Source of the DNA: Methanobacterium sp. SMA-27
GTDB lineage: Archaea > Methanobacteriota > Methanobacteria > Methanobacteriales > Methanobacteriaceae
Direction of reading: 5' to 3'
Assembly: GCF_000744455.1 (NCBI RefSeq)
Contig: NZ_JQLY01000001.1
Coordinates: 1,880,001-1,944,000 of the forward strand
DNA: 64,000 nucleotides
Shown here: piece by piece, positions 41,205-52,081 of the stretch
How the letters are laid out: each line of letters starts with the position of its first letter
How positions within the stretch are numbered: position 1 is the first letter of the stretch
Made by a program: the position numbers and the translations under genes
Notes under the pieces: generated by a model
What the model saw: the letters and a program-made list of their open reading frames with translations, nothing else
Told to the model about the DNA's origin: nothing
Databases searched by the model: none

Positions 41205-41819
41205 ATGGGCAAAAAATGGAATGCAGAAAGGAAAAATGAACATTACTACAAAATGGCTAAAAAAGAACAATACCGTTCTAGAGCATCTTACAAACTTTTA
41301 CAACTTAATAAACGTTTTAGAGTGATTAAATCCGGAGATAAAGTAGTCGATTTAGGAGCTGCTCCTGGTGGCTGGTCTCAAATTGCTCTTGAAGCAGTTG
41401 GAGAAGAAGGTATGGTTATTGGTGTAGATCTTGAGTGGATAAGACCATTAGATGATGAAAACTTTTATACAATCCGTGGCGACTTCACAAATGAAGAAAT
41501 ATTAGGACAAGTTAAGGATCTCATTTCTGGAATGGCCCAGGTTGTTATTTCCGATGCATCCCCGAAATTATCTGGAATTAAAGATATGGATAATCTAAGA
41601 TCTGCTGATCTGGCAGACAATGCATTAAAAGTATGCGATCATCTTCTAATGCATAGCGGAAACTTTGTTTTGAAGGCTTTTCAAGGTGCAGAATTTGAAA
41701 ATATTGTGAAAAACATTAAAGAACGTTTTAAAACCGTTAAAACCACAAAACCCCCTTCATCTAAAAAGGGAAGTGTTGAAATGTACATTGTTGCCAAGGG
41801 TTTTAAAAGAATGTTCTGA
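41205..41819 (+). CDS. rlmE: 23S rRNA 2'-O-ribose methyltransferase RlmE/FtsJ
   Basis: A 204-residue FtsJ-family methyltransferase that modifies the peptidyl transferase centre A-loop uridine. Features: basic N-terminus, R-S-R-A-S-Y-K-L-L-Q (the first catalytic Lys) near 26-35, SAM-binding V-D-L-G-A-A-P-G-G-W-S near 49-59, S-D-A-S-P near 115-119 (catalytic Asp) and N-F-V-L-K-A-F near 154-160 (second Lys). Start ATG 41205 follows GGAGGTGA by 6 bases; the GTG at 41196 lies inside that ribosome site. Confidence 0.94.
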   Translation: MGKKWNAERKNEHYYKMAKKEQYRSRASYKLLQLNKRFRVIKSGDKVVDLGAAPGGWSQIALEAVGEEGMVIGVDLEWIRPLDDENFYTIRGDFTNEEILGQVKDLISGMAQVVISDASPKLSGIKDMDNLRSADLADNALKVCDHLLMHSGNFVLKAFQGAEFENIVKNIKERFKTVKTTKPPSSKKGSVEMYIVAKGFKRMF

Positions 41820-41884
41820 GGAATATAAAAAATATTTTAAATCGTATAAAACATTAAAAAAGGGGATAACAAGTTAAACAGTAT

Positions 41885-42319
41885 TTACATCATACCCCTA
41901 ACATTACTTAAACTAGTTTTAGCCACATTAAGCTGAGTTTGTGCCGCATTTATTCTTTTTTGCACTTCCTCTTTAGATTTACCCGAAGCTAATGCACTGT
42001 CAACATCATCAATTGCTGCTTTAGCCTTAACAAGTTCAAGTTGAGCATTTATGTATGCAGTTTTTATATTAGAATTACTTGTTGAATCAACATTAGTTTT
42101 CAGGCTAGAATACTGCCCATTTAAAGTGTTGTAATCTGATTTTAGCACTGCAAGTTGATCATAAGCTGTTCCACTACCTACATCAGAGTTGATAGTGTTC
42201 CCAATCGAATAAACACCTATGTAAACAAAGACAGCTATTGTTCCAAGAATCATTATGATTCCCAGTACAGATATGCTCATGGAAGTTGCTTTAAATAAGT
42301 TTAATCTTGATCTTTTCAT
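41885..42319 (-). CDS. Membrane-anchored helical protein of unknown function
   Basis: A 144-residue protein, not recognised. One membrane segment at about 13-38 (S-V-L-G-I-I-M-I-L-G-T-I-A-V-F-V) follows a basic start, placing the rest outside the cell. The outer part is Ser/Thr/Ala/Lys-rich with heptad-like helices (L-K-S-D-Y-N-T-L, K-A-K-A-A-I-D-D-V-D-S-A-L, then K-R-I-N-A-A-Q-T-Q-L). The start is ATG 42319 after GGTGAT; the frame opens at 42346. It converges with rlmE. Confidence 0.7.
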   Translation of the reverse strand: MKRSRLNLFKATSMSISVLGIIMILGTIAVFVYIGVYSIGNTINSDVGSGTAYDQLAVLKSDYNTLNGQYSSLKTNVDSTSNSNIKTAYINAQLELVKAKAAIDDVDSALASGKSKEEVQKRINAAQTQLNVAKTSLSNVRGMM

Positions 42320-42573
42320 TTTATCACCATTTAAATAAGAATTCAATCCATCATTTCGATGTGAATCCCAATATGTTATTAGGATTTGAATATGAATGAT
42401 CAGAATGTATATTATAGATCATATGAATGATCATTTATTATCAGTGTATCCCATATATTAATTTGTTAAATTTAATAGTATGATTAACCAATTTTTTAAA
42501 CTATATATTATATGTGGATTATTAATTCTATTAACCTAAATTTTATGAAATACAAAAGGAGTTTATTATCTAT

Positions 42574-44580
<2,007 letters not shown>

Positions 44581-44735
44581 GAACCTCAGTAGAAGTTCCT
44601 GAATTTTATATTTAATATTCAATCTACACAATCACTATTTATAAAATATTAAGAATTTAAAACTCATAGAAGTTGTTATATAATAAAATAAATATTCTAA
44701 AAATCTTGAATGGATTTTTAAAAGGAGGTAATAAA

Positions 44736-45143
44736 ATGGCTGATTATAATGAATTACTTGACAGAGCAATTGAACAGCTCCCTAAAAAGGTGGAAGAAAC
44801 TAAGAGGTTTAATGTACCAAATGCTTATTCCATGATTCAGGGAAACAGGACAATGATACAGAACTTCACAGAGGTAACAGAAGCCCTCAACAGAGACCCT
44901 CAACATGTATTAAAGTTTCTTTTAAGGGAACTTGGAACTGCAGGGAATCTTGAAGGTACAAGAGCTATTCTTCAAGGTAAGTTCACACATTACCTTATTA
45001 ATGATAAGATAGAAGACTATGTTAAACGTTTCATAATGTGTCATGAGTGTAACAGGCCAGATACAAAGATAATAAGAGAAGATAGGATTTTCATACTTAA
45101 ATGTGAGGCCTGTGGTGCCAAAGCACCTTTAAAAACCCTTTAA
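44736..45143 (+). CDS. eif2b: Translation initiation factor 2 subunit beta
   Basis: A 135-residue aIF2-beta, part of the heterotrimer that brings initiator tRNA to the 30S subunit. The start Y-N-E-L-L-D-R-A, the core R-F-x-V-P-N-A and N-R-T-M-I-Q-N-F, and the C-terminal zinc ribbon (C-H-E-C near 106-109 and C-E-A-C near 127-130) are all present. GGAGG precedes ATG 44736; an earlier in-frame ATG at 44673 has no ribosome site. It follows mcm by 155 bp. Confidence 0.95.
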   Translation: MADYNELLDRAIEQLPKKVEETKRFNVPNAYSMIQGNRTMIQNFTEVTEALNRDPQHVLKFLLRELGTAGNLEGTRAILQGKFTHYLINDKIEDYVKRFIMCHECNRPDTKIIREDRIFILKCEACGAKAPLKTL

Positions 45144-45178
45144 AGAAGTTAAAAGCTTCTTCTTTTTTTATTTTATTT
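45144..45178 (+). terminator. Terminator after aIF2-beta
   Basis: A short GAAG/CTTC hairpin (45145-45159) and then T-runs of seven and four. It lies directly after the stop codon. Another small GGAAC/GTTCC hairpin follows mcm at 44580-44599, without a strong T-run. Confidence 0.5.
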
Positions 45179-45223
45179 ATAAATTTTAATAATAAAATTC
45201 TAATTAAATTTAAAAGTGTAACA

Positions 45224-46288
45224 ATGTTCTGTCCAAGATGTGGTAGCGAAGATGAAGATTTATACAAGGGGATCTGCAAGTCTTGTTTTGTAAAAGAAGC
45301 TCAGCTCATAAGCATCCCCTCTGATGTTGAAATAACTATCTGTGCACACTGCAATTCTCTCTTAAAAGGCATAAAATGGGAAGATTCTGAACTTACAGAA
45401 GAAGATCTTGTTAAAATAGCAGTAATAGAAAACTTGGAAACACCCAATTATGTTGATAATTTAGAGTTATCAGTAGACATATTAACTGTCAAAGGTTCCA
45501 ACTATGAATGCATAGTTCATGCAAATGGAACTGTTATGGGTATAAATGTATCTGAGGATCATCGAGTAAATGTTAAAATAAAGAGGAGTATGTGCCCTGA
45601 TTGTAGTAGGTATGCTTCTGGCTATTTTGAATCTGTTATTCAGATCCGTGCAGATAAAAGATTTCCTTCTTCAGATGAACTTCAAACCATTGACGACATA
45701 ATAAGGACAAAAACTGGCGCATTATCTGTTAAAAATAGAATGGCATATATTTCAGACGTATCGGTTATTAAAGAAGGTGTAGATTATTATGTTGGTTCTT
45801 ATAAAGCTGCAAGAAAACTTTCAAGTGCTATTAAGGATGTTATGGGTGGAGTTGTGCAGGAATCACCACGTTTAGTTGGAAGGGACAAATCCCGTGGAAA
45901 AGATCTGTACAGGATATGGATATCTATAAGATTACCTAATTTCAAACAAGGCGATTTCATAAAATATGAAGACCATATAGGACAGGTTAAAGGTTTTGAC
46001 GGGAGAAAAATTCTTCTTAAGGATCTTGAATCCTCCAATATTTGGTCGGTTATGTGGAAGGAATACAACAAGATTAAAGTTATTGCTAGAAGTTCAGATA
46101 TTAAAATAACCAGTATCACATCTAAAACACCTAAATTTATACAAATACTTCACCCTGAAACTTACCAACCAGTAGATATAGAGATTAATGATAAGATATC
46201 AGACTTAGAAATTGGAAATGAAGTTAAAGTTCTTGAAATTGAAGGAATTCTGTATATCCTTGGGAAATATAAAAATAATGCCAACTAA
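45224..46288 (+). CDS. Nmd3-family ribosome-associated protein
   Basis: A 354-residue archaeal homologue of NMD3, which in eukaryotes is the 60S export adaptor and here probably helps 50S maturation. Zinc-binding Cys pairs occur at C-P-R-C (3-6), C-K-S-C (18-21), C-A-H-C near 38-41 and C-P-D-C near 122-125. A basic region K-K-S/R-R-type follows and the C-terminal part is OB-like. The mRNA has little leader and no clear ribosome site. It follows the aIF2-beta terminator and precedes tyrS. Confidence 0.88.
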   Translation: MFCPRCGSEDEDLYKGICKSCFVKEAQLISIPSDVEITICAHCNSLLKGIKWEDSELTEEDLVKIAVIENLETPNYVDNLELSVDILTVKGSNYECIVHANGTVMGINVSEDHRVNVKIKRSMCPDCSRYASGYFESVIQIRADKRFPSSDELQTIDDIIRTKTGALSVKNRMAYISDVSVIKEGVDYYVGSYKAARKLSSAIKDVMGGVVQESPRLVGRDKSRGKDLYRIWISIRLPNFKQGDFIKYEDHIGQVKGFDGRKILLKDLESSNIWSVMWKEYNKIKVIARSSDIKITSITSKTPKFIQILHPETYQPVDIEINDKISDLEIGNEVKVLEIEGILYILGKYKNNAN

Positions 46289-46376
46289 AAATGCTTTTAT
46301 AGTCTAAACTAGATAATCAGTTTAATTCTAAATACTATATTTTAACATTTATTTAAAGATCAATCATGGTGATAAT

Positions 46377-47333
46377 ATGGACCTTGACTCTAAGATGGAA
46401 AACATTAAGAATGGCACACTCGAAGTGGTGACAGAAGAAGAACTCAAAGAAAAACTCAATAAAGATAGACCAATAGCCTACATCGGATACGAACCATCAG
46501 GAAACGTTCATTTAGGCCATGCAATCACTGTGAAAAAAATGATAGACCTTCAAAATGTAGGTTTCAAGGTTAAAATCCTTCTAGCTGATCTTCATGCATA
46601 CCTGAATGGTAAAGGAAGTCTTGAGGAAATTGAAGAAATATCAAAGTACAATATAAAATGTTTCAGAGCTTTGGGATTGTCTGAAGATACAGAGTTCATA
46701 TTTGGTTCAAGTTACCAGACAAAAGAGGATTATACATACAAAGTATACGAACTTGCACTTTCAACAACTTTAACACGTGCAAAACGGAGTATGGCCCAGA
46801 TAACAAGGGACAGTAAAGATCATAAGGTAGCAGAAGTAATATATCCACTTATGCAAGTTCTTGATATGATATTTCTTGAAGTTGATCTTGCACTTGGAGG
46901 CATGGAACAAAGGAAAATTCATATGCTTGCAAGGGAAAGTTTACCCAGAATGGGCTATGAAGCACCAGTATGTATACATACACCACTACTGCATGGAACA
47001 GATGGCTCGGATAAAATGTCTTCTAGTAAAGAAAATTATATTGCAATTGATGATAAACCAGATGTTATTAGAATGAAGCTCCAGAAGAGTTACTGTCCGC
47101 TTGGAATTGTTGAGGGAAATCCTGTAATTGAAATAGCTAACCATTTCATATTTTCAGAAGATAAAACACTTCTGATAGAAAGACCCGACAAATTTGGGGG
47201 AAACCTTGAAATTAGTTACAATGAGCTTTTGGATATGTACAGTAAGGAAGAACTTCATCCACTTGATCTGAAAAATTCTGTTTCAAAACGTTTAATAGAA
47301 ATTTTGGAACCTGTAAGAGAATACCTTAAATAG
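46377..47333 (+). CDS. tyrS: Tyrosyl-tRNA synthetase, archaeal type
   Basis: A 318-residue class I synthetase. The HIGH-type motif is H-L-G-H at 45-48 (within P-S-G-N-V-H-L-G-H), the tyrosine pocket includes Y-I-G-Y-E-P near 35-40, and the signature K-M-S-S-S starts at 213. It is short because archaeal TyrRS has no C-terminal S4-like domain. GGTGAT lies 5 bases before the ATG. Confidence 0.96.
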   Translation: MDLDSKMENIKNGTLEVVTEEELKEKLNKDRPIAYIGYEPSGNVHLGHAITVKKMIDLQNVGFKVKILLADLHAYLNGKGSLEEIEEISKYNIKCFRALGLSEDTEFIFGSSYQTKEDYTYKVYELALSTTLTRAKRSMAQITRDSKDHKVAEVIYPLMQVLDMIFLEVDLALGGMEQRKIHMLARESLPRMGYEAPVCIHTPLLHGTDGSDKMSSSKENYIAIDDKPDVIRMKLQKSYCPLGIVEGNPVIEIANHFIFSEDKTLLIERPDKFGGNLEISYNELLDMYSKEELHPLDLKNSVSKRLIEILEPVREYLK

Positions 47334-47389
47334 AGTTAGTAATTTGATAGAATAATATAATAATGATTATAATCTTGGAGGGAAAATAA

Positions 47390-47617
47390 ATGGCAGAAGA
47401 GAAAGTTGAAAAATTTGAGATGAGGATTCCACCAGGTGTTACAGGGCAGATTATTGCTAATGTAATGGAAAATTATAATTTAGAGGTCAAACAGACAGAT
47501 GCAGGACCTGTTTTTCAGGGAGAAATTAAAAATCTTGAAGATGCACGTGATTATATTGTAAAAGCATTAAATGAGAGAATTCAAGAACTTGAAAAAGATA
47601 ATATAAAAGAAAAATAG
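47390..47617 (+). CDS. Conserved small hypothetical protein
   Basis: A 75-residue acidic/helical protein. It begins M-A-E-E-K-V-E-K-F-E-M-R-I-P-P-G and has V-F-Q-G-E-I-K-N-L-E-D-A-R-D-Y-I-V-K-A-L near 43-62. Small proteins like this recur in methanogens, but I know no function. GGAGGG precedes the ATG at 8 bases, and it directly follows tyrS by 56 bp on the same strand. Confidence 0.8.
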   Translation: MAEEKVEKFEMRIPPGVTGQIIANVMENYNLEVKQTDAGPVFQGEIKNLEDARDYIVKALNERIQELEKDNIKEK

Positions 47618-47648
47618 TTCTTTTTACTTTTATTTATTAATTTTATTC

Positions 47649-48224
47649 TCAGATGCACATGCCCAACTTATGGGCTATAACTCTTTTTATATCGTCGTGA
47701 ACTTTGTTTAAACCGTTATTCGCATTGACAACCATAAAATCTTCTTTATCTGCAAGTTCAAGATATCTATTCCTAATTTTTTTTAAGAAATAAACATCTT
47801 CAAATCTATCCTTGCCTTCACATCGTGAAATGGCCGTTTCAGGTTCTATATCCATTAACAAAACTATATCTGGCTTTTTTGCAAATTTATTTATCTCCTT
47901 AATCCATTCTGCTCCATTTTGATAAACAATGCTTGAGTAAAAACATCTATCGCTTAAAACTATTTTGCCTTCGTCTTCAGCTTCTTGTATTTTTTCCATT
48001 AAAATAATTCTATCCGCTGCAAAAAGGAGTGCAAGTGTTTTCTGGAAGTTTTCATTAGTTGCATTTGGATTTTGAAGCATCTTACGTATTAACCTACCTG
48101 CTTGAGAATCTGTTGGTTCAAAAACCCTTAATATTTCATGCCCACATTCATTAAGCCAATTCATAAGTAATTCTATTTGTGTTGACTTGCCTGATCCATC
48201 AATTCCTTCTAAACATATGTACAT
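47649..48224 (-). CDS. tmk: Thymidylate kinase
   Basis: A 191-residue dTMP kinase. The P-loop G-I-D-G-S-G-K-S-T is near 7-15, R-x-F-E-P-T near 37-42 and the D-R-C-F-Y-S-S-I-V-Y-Q motif near 89-99, which binds dTMP. ATG 48224 follows AGGAGA by about 10 bases; the frame opens at 48272 without a ribosome site. It converges with the small gene at 47390 and is divergent from the polyprenol kinase-like gene. Confidence 0.95.
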   Translation of the reverse strand: MYICLEGIDGSGKSTQIELLMNWLNECGHEILRVFEPTDSQAGRLIRKMLQNPNATNENFQKTLALLFAADRIILMEKIQEAEDEGKIVLSDRCFYSSIVYQNGAEWIKEINKFAKKPDIVLLMDIEPETAISRCEGKDRFEDVYFLKKIRNRYLELADKEDFMVVNANNGLNKVHDDIKRVIAHKLGMCI

Positions 48225-48411
48225 AACACAATATCTCCTAATTATTAATTCTAAATTTAGTATTATAACCATTTATAAGCTGTTACTCTGAGTCAAATCT
48301 GAAAAAAAATACAATATTGAAACTTCATTCTCTAAAATCTAAATTTGATGTAATTGTAAGATTTTTTGACATTTTTGAAACTAACATACCCCGAATCAAA
48401 TCCAAATTCTC

Positions 48412-48420
48412 TTATACATA
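48412..48420 (+). promoter_or_regulatory. TATA box of the polyprenol kinase-like gene
   Basis: TTATACATA lies 20-28 bases upstream of ATG 48440, predicting a leaderless transcript. No ribosome-binding site precedes that ATG. Confidence 0.4.
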
Positions 48421-48439
48421 ATAGAACTTCATAAATGAC

Positions 48440-49102
48440 ATGATATCGAATGACATTATTGGGCTGATATTAGTCTACGGTTACATAGCCATATTACTGA
48501 TTATATCTGAAAGATTTTTGAAAAAGTATCCAACATTTAGCAGAAAATTCCTTCATATAATGGTTGGAAATGTAATTTTCATATTACCCCTTTTCACGAG
48601 TCAATTTATAATAACTTTTCTTGCTGCCGCCCCATTCATATTTTTAACATTTTTAATGAGCCCTTATTCTCCAATTAAACTGAATGACCAGATATCTTCT
48701 TCGGGACATGGACTTGGACTTGTTTATTATTCAATATCTTGGACTATTCTAGCATTCTTCTTCTTTAATCAACCATGGATAATTGCAGTTGGAATAGTTG
48801 CAATGTCTTATGGGGAGGGTATGGCTGCATTAGTTGGTGAAAATTTTGGCAAACATAAATACAAAATATTTGGTGATAGAAAAAGCTTTGAAGGTTCAAT
48901 TGCAATGTTTTTAGTACTAATAGCAATGTTGGAAATAGTACTGGTATATTACAATGTTTCCATATCAACTATGGCCATTATACCGGTAGTGGCATTGGTA
49001 GCAACAATATTTGAAGGGATAACACCTAAAGGATTTGACAATATTACTGCATGTTTCTCTGCAGTTGGTACATATTTACTATTAACATTGATTGGATTTT
49101 AA
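48440..49102 (+). CDS. Diacylglycerol/polyprenol kinase family membrane protein
   Basis: A 220-residue integral membrane protein with about 7 hydrophobic segments. R-K-F-L-H-I-M-V-G-N near 36-45, the A-M-S-Y-G-E-G-M-A-A-L-V-G-E-N-F-G-K-type segment near 117-134, and D-R-K-S-F-E-G-S near 144-151 are typical of the CTP-dependent dolichol kinase family (and resemble CDP-diglyceride synthetases). In archaea they may phosphorylate dolichol or geranylgeranyl alcohols for glycan or lipid synthesis, matching aglB at 35316. The pairing with the gene at 49152 by a 49 bp gap suggests one operon. Confidence 0.85.
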   Translation: MISNDIIGLILVYGYIAILLIISERFLKKYPTFSRKFLHIMVGNVIFILPLFTSQFIITFLAAAPFIFLTFLMSPYSPIKLNDQISSSGHGLGLVYYSISWTILAFFFFNQPWIIAVGIVAMSYGEGMAALVGENFGKHKYKIFGDRKSFEGSIAMFLVLIAMLEIVLVYYNVSISTMAIIPVVALVATIFEGITPKGFDNITACFSAVGTYLLLTLIGF

Positions 49103-49151
49103 TAGGTATACTCTGTTTCTGTAAAATTATCATAATAAATGAGGTAGATAA

Positions 49152-49733
49152 ATGCGTTTTATAATAGTAGATGGATTGGATGGTTCAGGAAAAGATACCC
49201 ATGCGAATTTAATTCAAGAATATTATCTTGCAAAGGGGGAAAAAGTTATTGTACGTACACATCCATCAAAAGATAACGCCTATGGGATTAATGCTAAAAA
49301 AGCACTTTTAGGTCATGGAAAAATTAATCATATAAAAGCATCTATGTACTATGCACTTGATGTTTTAAGATCTGTTCGAAAATATCATGGAAAAGCTGAA
49401 ACTGTTATAATGGTACGATATTTGATGGGAGTTGCATATCTCCCCTTCCCTATTGCTAAATTGTTATACATGTTCTTTTCAACGATACTTCCAACTTCAA
49501 ACTACATGTTCTTTCTAGATGTTGAACCTGATGAACTCCTTAATAGGCTGTTAAAACGAAATGAACACGAAATGTTTGAAAACTTAAATGACCTTATTAA
49601 AGTAAGGGGCAAAGCTATTGAGCTAGCAAAAAACTGGCATATCATTAATACTGGAAGAAAAATTGAACAAGCACAATTGGAGATAAATAAAATTCTTGAT
49701 TGTTTAGATAATAAAACATTATCTCATAAATAA
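49152..49733 (+). CDS. dTMP kinase-like P-loop kinase, divergent
   Basis: A 193-residue kinase that resembles thymidylate kinase at the P-loop (D-G-L-D-G-S-G-K-D-T near 6-15) but lacks the D-R-C-F-Y-S-S motif of the tmk at 47649; in its place is M-V-R-Y-L-M-G-V-A-Y. It therefore probably binds a different acceptor. A hydrophobic patch (F-P-I-A-K-L-L-Y-M-F-F near 101-111) is unusual for a soluble nucleotide kinase. GAGGTAG precedes the ATG. The position after a polyprenol kinase suggests a shared lipid or cofactor pathway; this is inference. Confidence 0.75.
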   Translation: MRFIIVDGLDGSGKDTHANLIQEYYLAKGEKVIVRTHPSKDNAYGINAKKALLGHGKINHIKASMYYALDVLRSVRKYHGKAETVIMVRYLMGVAYLPFPIAKLLYMFFSTILPTSNYMFFLDVEPDELLNRLLKRNEHEMFENLNDLIKVRGKAIELAKNWHIINTGRKIEQAQLEINKILDCLDNKTLSHK

Positions 49734-49827
49734 AAAAGCAGTATCCAATATTGAATTATTTACAACTATGGGTGAGTATTCCTAAGATGAAATGTATTCT
49801 TTAATTTGTTTATCTTCAACGAGTTGA

Positions 49828-50493
49828 TCAACCCCCTAAATAGCTTTGGTTAATATCCCCAATATCAGAATATCCTCTACTTTCCCAGTAGCCTTTGTAT
49901 GTAGAGTTGTTGGATACTTCGATTTTTGTAACCCATTTTATCCATTTATAACCCCATTTACTCTCTGCAACAAGCATAAATGGGAATCCTCTCTCAGGTG
50001 GAATAGTTACATTATTCATTTTATAAGCCAGTAGTATCTGGTTATTGTTAAGATAACTAATTGGAAATGAAGTGGTGTAATTATCGTATGCATAAAATAT
50101 GACCGTATTTCCGTTTGGTAAGGGTTTTGCTTCATTCAAAAGGTCAGATACAAGAAGTCCTTGCCATAATATTGTTACGTCCCACCCTTCAACACAGTCT
50201 AATTTTACAACCTTTTCATAGGAGGTATGGTTCAAAACTTCATCATAGGTATAATTTCTTGGATTTTGTACTAAACCAGTTACTTCTAAATGATAATTTG
50301 TTATATTAATAAACTGTGGGCCTTTTATGGAATTTTCACGAAAATCATTTACAGATGACAGTTTCTGACCTTGATAATTCTTAATCTCTACACCACTCAG
50401 TTTAACAGTTCTATCTTTTTGTAACTCGAAAGCAGCGAAAATAGCAGCAGCAGCAATTAGTATTACAAGTAATATTATAATTTTCTTGTCCAT
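49828..50493 (-). CDS. Exported molybdopterin-dependent oxidoreductase-like protein
   Basis: A 221-residue protein of the sulfite oxidase/YedY-type molybdopterin-binding fold. An N-terminal hydrophobic segment (I-I-I-L-L-V-I-L-I-A-A-A-A-I-F) acts as signal or anchor. C100 in V-V-K-L-D-C-V-E-G-W-D occupies the place of the Mo-coordinating Cys, and P-P-E-R-G-F-P-F-M-L-V near 167-177 is a family motif. There is no twin-arginine sequence, though such cofactors are usually loaded before export. The catalytic partner and substrate are unknown. AAGGAG precedes the ATG. Confidence 0.8.
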   Translation of the reverse strand: MDKKIIILLVILIAAAAIFAAFELQKDRTVKLSGVEIKNYQGQKLSSVNDFRENSIKGPQFINITNYHLEVTGLVQNPRNYTYDEVLNHTSYEKVVKLDCVEGWDVTILWQGLLVSDLLNEAKPLPNGNTVIFYAYDNYTTSFPISYLNNNQILLAYKMNNVTIPPERGFPFMLVAESKWGYKWIKWVTKIEVSNNSTYKGYWESRGYSDIGDINQSYLGG

Positions 50494-50652
50494 TCAATTA
50501 AACTCCTTAAAATCTAAATACCTTGGATTTATGATTACTAGAACCTAAAATTATTATCATTCTATTATAATTTAGTTTAACAATTATCCCCGAGTTTCTA
50601 AAAACTCTCCGAAGAACATTTTTTGGTTTCCCTAGTTAAGGTATATTGCACA

Positions 50653-50673
50653 ACTATCTTGTATTAAGATAGT
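50653..50673. repeat. Perfect inverted repeat
   Basis: ACTATCTT and AAGATAGT with a 5-base spacer. It is about 160 bp upstream of the molybdopterin-fold gene (minus strand), so it could be a repressor operator or part of an RNA hairpin. Confidence 0.6.
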
Positions 50674-50851
50674 AAATGATAATTCAATTGTAATTAATCC
50701 TCGTTAAATTTCAATTGTTATATTTGTTGTATTTTACTTTAATTTTTTTTAAATTTTGTATTGTGATCAAATTTTATTATATTTTCATTTATAATTAACA
50801 CAAATGATAATGGTTTTTATAATGAAAAATTTTATGCATTAAGTGTTCTTT

Positions 50852-50864
50852 TTTACACTTGAAG
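50852..50864 (+). promoter_or_regulatory. Mini-ORB-like Orc1/Cdc6 binding site, candidate
   Basis: TTTACACTTGAAG matches 12 of 13 bases of the mini-ORB TTTACACTTGAAA recalled from Methanothermobacter. It sits between AAGTGT half-sites at 50841 and 50862. Only one full-length match is visible, whereas known origins have several, so the call is tentative. Confidence 0.3.
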
Positions 50865-51023
50865 TGTATGTCTTATCATAAATTATAATGAAAAGTTATG
50901 AGGCATATTTAGATAAAATTTAGTATAAATCCAATTTTTTTTTATAATTATTACACCTATTTCTGAAATTCAATCCAAAATAAAGATATATGAAAATTAA
51001 TAGATTCTAAAAAAAATATTTTA

Positions 51024-51926
51024 TTATCTTTGAAAGGTTTCTTTAATCTTAGCATCCATATCGTCAGAGTAATGGAGAGTTTTGGCTTCTGGTGTTTTAG
51101 GATCAATTGAAGACCCCCATCCAAGACTAACTGGTCCATGGTGGCTCAATATCATGTGAATAATTTGATTTGAAAGTTCTTTGGGTGTATCTAGTTTTTC
51201 CATTTTTTCTTTAACCATTTCACAAGAAATATATGTATGATCAAGTAGTTCTCCTTCTTCCGAAATACTAATAGGCCCATTTCCATAGGTATAAGTTGTT
51301 ATCTTTCCAATATCATGTAATAACACACCACAGAATAGTAAATCTTGATTGAGATCAGGAAATATCTCACATGCTGTTCTGCTTATCTTGAGAACTTCAA
51401 CTGTATGATCTAAAAGGCCACCCACATAATTATGATGGTGTACAATAGCTGCAGGTGCTTTATAGAAGAGTTCTGTGAAATTTTTGTCGCAGAAAAAGGA
51501 TTTTAAAAGATTTTTTAGGTGAGGATCTTTCATATCTTTTATAATTCTCCTGATCTCACCAACTAAATCATCTGTATTGTTTTCGGATGCCATTACAAAA
51601 TCTTCAAGTTGATATTCATCATCATCTAATTCCGTTAACACATTTATAACCATGTTGAACTTTCCAGAATCACTTGGAAATTCACTAATTCTCCCTATTA
51701 TTTTACAAACACTGCCCAGTTTTATTGAGGCATGAACCGAGTCAACTTCTATAGGATGGGGAAACATTCGGCCATCCATCTGACCAGTTCTATCAACCAG
51801 AGTTATATCAATGTATTTTCGTCCCTTCGCTGATGTTCTTATGATCTTTTCTGCTATAGCAAATTCAGATGATATATCCCTTGATAAATTTAAATTTTCT
51901 ACAAAATCTTCCTCTTTTTTAGACAT
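51024..51926 (-). CDS. OB-fold/HD-domain protein, YhaM-like exoribonuclease
   Basis: A 300-residue protein with an N-terminal OB fold (I-D-I-T-L-V-D-R-T-G-Q-M-D-G-R-M-F near 38-54) and a C-terminal HD domain with H-H-H-N-Y-V-G-G-L-L-D-H-T-V near 161-174, L-L-H-D-I-G-K near 204-210 and L-S-H-H-G near 259-263. This arrangement is that of YhaM-type 3'-5' exoribonucleases, here acting on RNA or DNA. GGGAAG precedes the ATG. Confidence 0.87.
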   Translation of the reverse strand: MSKKEEDFVENLNLSRDISSEFAIAEKIIRTSAKGRKYIDITLVDRTGQMDGRMFPHPIEVDSVHASIKLGSVCKIIGRISEFPSDSGKFNMVINVLTELDDDEYQLEDFVMASENNTDDLVGEIRRIIKDMKDPHLKNLLKSFFCDKNFTELFYKAPAAIVHHHNYVGGLLDHTVEVLKISRTACEIFPDLNQDLLFCGVLLHDIGKITTYTYGNGPISISEEGELLDHTYISCEMVKEKMEKLDTPKELSNQIIHMILSHHGPVSLGWGSSIDPKTPEAKTLHYSDDMDAKIKETFQR

Positions 51927-52081
51927 TATTAAACTTCCCTTGGTTTTGATTATTTATAATTATTTTTAATCTTTAGATTTATTTGTTTGCTATTTTAACT
52001 TGAAATTCTCATTATTTAGAAAATATTATGTGAAATAATTGTAAATATAATAATTAACTCTAATTTGAAAATTTGTTATAA

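Larger units (their letters stand above)
50494..51023. other. Long gene-free AT-rich region with inverted repeats
   Basis: This 530 bp gap, the longest in the window, lies between two minus-strand genes. It contains a hairpin GAGTTT/AAACTC (50592-50607), a perfect 8 bp inverted repeat ACTATCTT-GTATT-AAGATAGT (50653-50673) and a cluster of ACACTT/AAGTGT half-sites at 50841-50867. The motif TTTACACTTGAAG at 50852-50864 is one base from the 13 bp mini-ORB described in Methanothermobacter. No coding frame was recognised. Confidence 0.5.
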
